From contig CAIOLO010000136.1 of the NCBI GenBank assembly GCA_903859155.1, positions 1 through 45,894 of the forward strand: 45,894 nt of DNA, in the 5' to 3' direction. Under the pieces are notes generated by a model. It was not told the DNA's origin. It saw only the letters and a program-made list of their open reading frames with translations, and ran no database searches. Source of the DNA: an uncultured beta proteobacterium. GTDB taxonomy: Bacteria > Pseudomonadota > Gammaproteobacteria > Burkholderiales > SG8-39. The position numbers were made by a program, and so were the translations under genes. Shown here piece after piece: positions 45,164 to 45,894 of this stretch (the first letter of the stretch is position 1; the number at the start of each line of letters is the position of its first letter).

Positions 45164-45894
45164 ATGAGCGGAAAACTTCTGGAGGACGTGAGCGTGCGCG
45201 GCATCGCAACGCTCACCATGAACCGGCCCGATGTGGCCAACACCTACGACCAGGAGATGCTCGACGGGCTTTACGAGGCGTTCGAGCGCCTCGCCAAAGA
45301 TCCCGCGGTGCGCGCCATCGTTGTGCGCGGCGCCGGCAAGCATTTCTGCGGCGGGGGCGACCAGCGGCGACATGACAATGCGCCACCGCGCGCGCCCGAC
45401 GCGCCTCCTCAGCCCGGCATGATTGATGTCTGCGCACGCCTGCGCGCCGTGCCGCAGCCCACGGTGGCGGCAATCCGCGGGGCCTGCCTGGGCGGCGCGC
45501 TCGCGCTTGCATCCTCCTGTGACATCCGGATCGCGGCGCGCGCCGCCTTTTTCGCGCTACCCGAGGTGCGGCTGGGTTTCGCAGCCGGTCCCGATACCGC
45601 GATGCCGTTGGTCCGGGCGATGGGAATATCCAACTACCGCCGCTACGCGATGACCGGACAGCGCCTCGGTGCGGAGGAAGCTTTGCGCATCGGGCTGGCG
45701 CACGAGGTCTGCGAGAGCGAGGATTTGGATTCGACGCTCGATCGGCAGATCGAGGAAATCCTGCTCGCCGCGCCGTATGCGGCACGCAACGCAAAGCTCA
45801 TCGCCGACGCCCTGGAAACACCCGAGCGCGCTGCAGCACTCGCCGGGCTGATTGCTGGCGGACGCGACACCTCCGAAGCGCGTGAAGGGCTGGC
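45164..45894 (+). CDS. Enoyl-CoA hydratase/isomerase family protein (3' end cut off)
   Basis: An open frame running off the window end, at least 243 residues. Crotonase-fold signatures are TLTMNRPDVANTYDQEML, the oxyanion-hole segments FCGGGDQRR and GACLGGALALASSCD, and FALPEVRLGF with its Glu. A short Pro-rich insert (PPRAPDAPPQPG) follows the first segment. It would hydrate or isomerise an acyl-CoA; the substrate is unknown. The start at 45164 has AAGGA about nine bases upstream. It lies 85 bp after the DoxX-like gene on the same strand and may be co-transcribed from the FNR-type promoter. Only a few codons are likely missing. Confidence 0.88.
   Translation, partial: MSGKLLEDVSVRGIATLTMNRPDVANTYDQEMLDGLYEAFERLAKDPAVRAIVVRGAGKHFCGGGDQRRHDNAPPRAPDAPPQPGMIDVCARLRAVPQPTVAAIRGACLGGALALASSCDIRIAARAAFFALPEVRLGFAAGPDTAMPLVRAMGISNYRRYAMTGQRLGAEEALRIGLAHEVCESEDLDSTLDRQIEEILLAAPYAARNAKLIADALETPERAAALAGLIAGGRDTSEAREGL

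Overview
This window looks like a chromosomal segment of a GC-rich betaproteobacterium, probably Burkholderiales or a close relative. The strongest hint is seven separate genes for Bug/TctC-type periplasmic solute receptors with no matching TctA/TctB membrane genes, an expansion known from Bordetella, Cupriavidus and relatives. GltB, GdhA and YgiQ proteins of proteobacterial type agree with this. I saw no tRNA, rRNA, CRISPR array, complete insertion sequence or phage gene. The taxonomy is inferred from gene content only.

Layout. 1-2.5 kb: a tandem copy of a 75-bp palindromic repeat, then a Bug receptor gene followed closely by a CapA-like metallophosphatase gene. 2.7-5 kb: a YgiQ-family radical SAM protein. 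5-7.3 kb: two divergent Bug genes with an FNR-like site between them. 7.3-8.9 kb: a thioredoxin-fold protein and a LysR regulator. 9.3-12.8 kb: a calcium-type P-type ATPase fused in frame to a UspA domain that keeps its own ribosome binding site. 12.9-13.8 kb: a Tat-exported amidohydrolase. 14-16.8 kb: a trimodular ACP / acyl-AMP ligase / acyltransferase protein, divergent from a Bug gene. 17.8-20.5 kb: a second calcium-type ATPase. 20.6-23.4 kb: a Bug gene and a thiamine-diphosphate enzyme. 23.4-32.2 kb: one same-strand block, read from high to low coordinates: a PEP-synthase-like ATP-grasp protein, gdhA and gltB. 32.2-32.7 kb: AT-rich DNA with phased T-tracts and a 107-bp broken copy of the thiamine-diphosphate gene. 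32.7-37.2 kb: Bug, CBS-domain protein, CocE-like hydrolase and a FecR-domain protein preceded by a perfect FNR box. 37.3-39.3 kb: a 46-codon ORF, an enoyl-CoA hydratase, the inverted copy of the terminal repeat and a secreted methyltransferase-like protein. 39.3-44.2 kb: a hyuA-hyuB-Bug operon. 44.2-45.9 kb: a gene remnant, an FNR-type promoter, a DoxX-like membrane protein and an enoyl-CoA hydratase that runs off the end.

How the genes fit together. Two themes stand out. One is uptake and catabolism of organic acids or amides: Bug receptors beside hydantoinase/oxoprolinase, amidohydrolase, CocE hydrolase, thiamine-diphosphate enzyme and enoyl-CoA hydratases. The other is a low-oxygen or stress and nitrogen/energy theme: Usp and CBS domains, a PEP-synthase-like protein, glutamate dehydrogenase and synthase, cation ATPases, and three FNR/Anr-like palindromes. 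The regulatory links are inferred from site sequence and position only. The features I find most worth checking are the ATPase-Usp fusion with an internal start, the KaiC-like/ATP-grasp protein lacking both Walker A and the phosphohistidine domain, the ACP-ligase-acyltransferase protein, and the 75-bp mobile-looking repeat.
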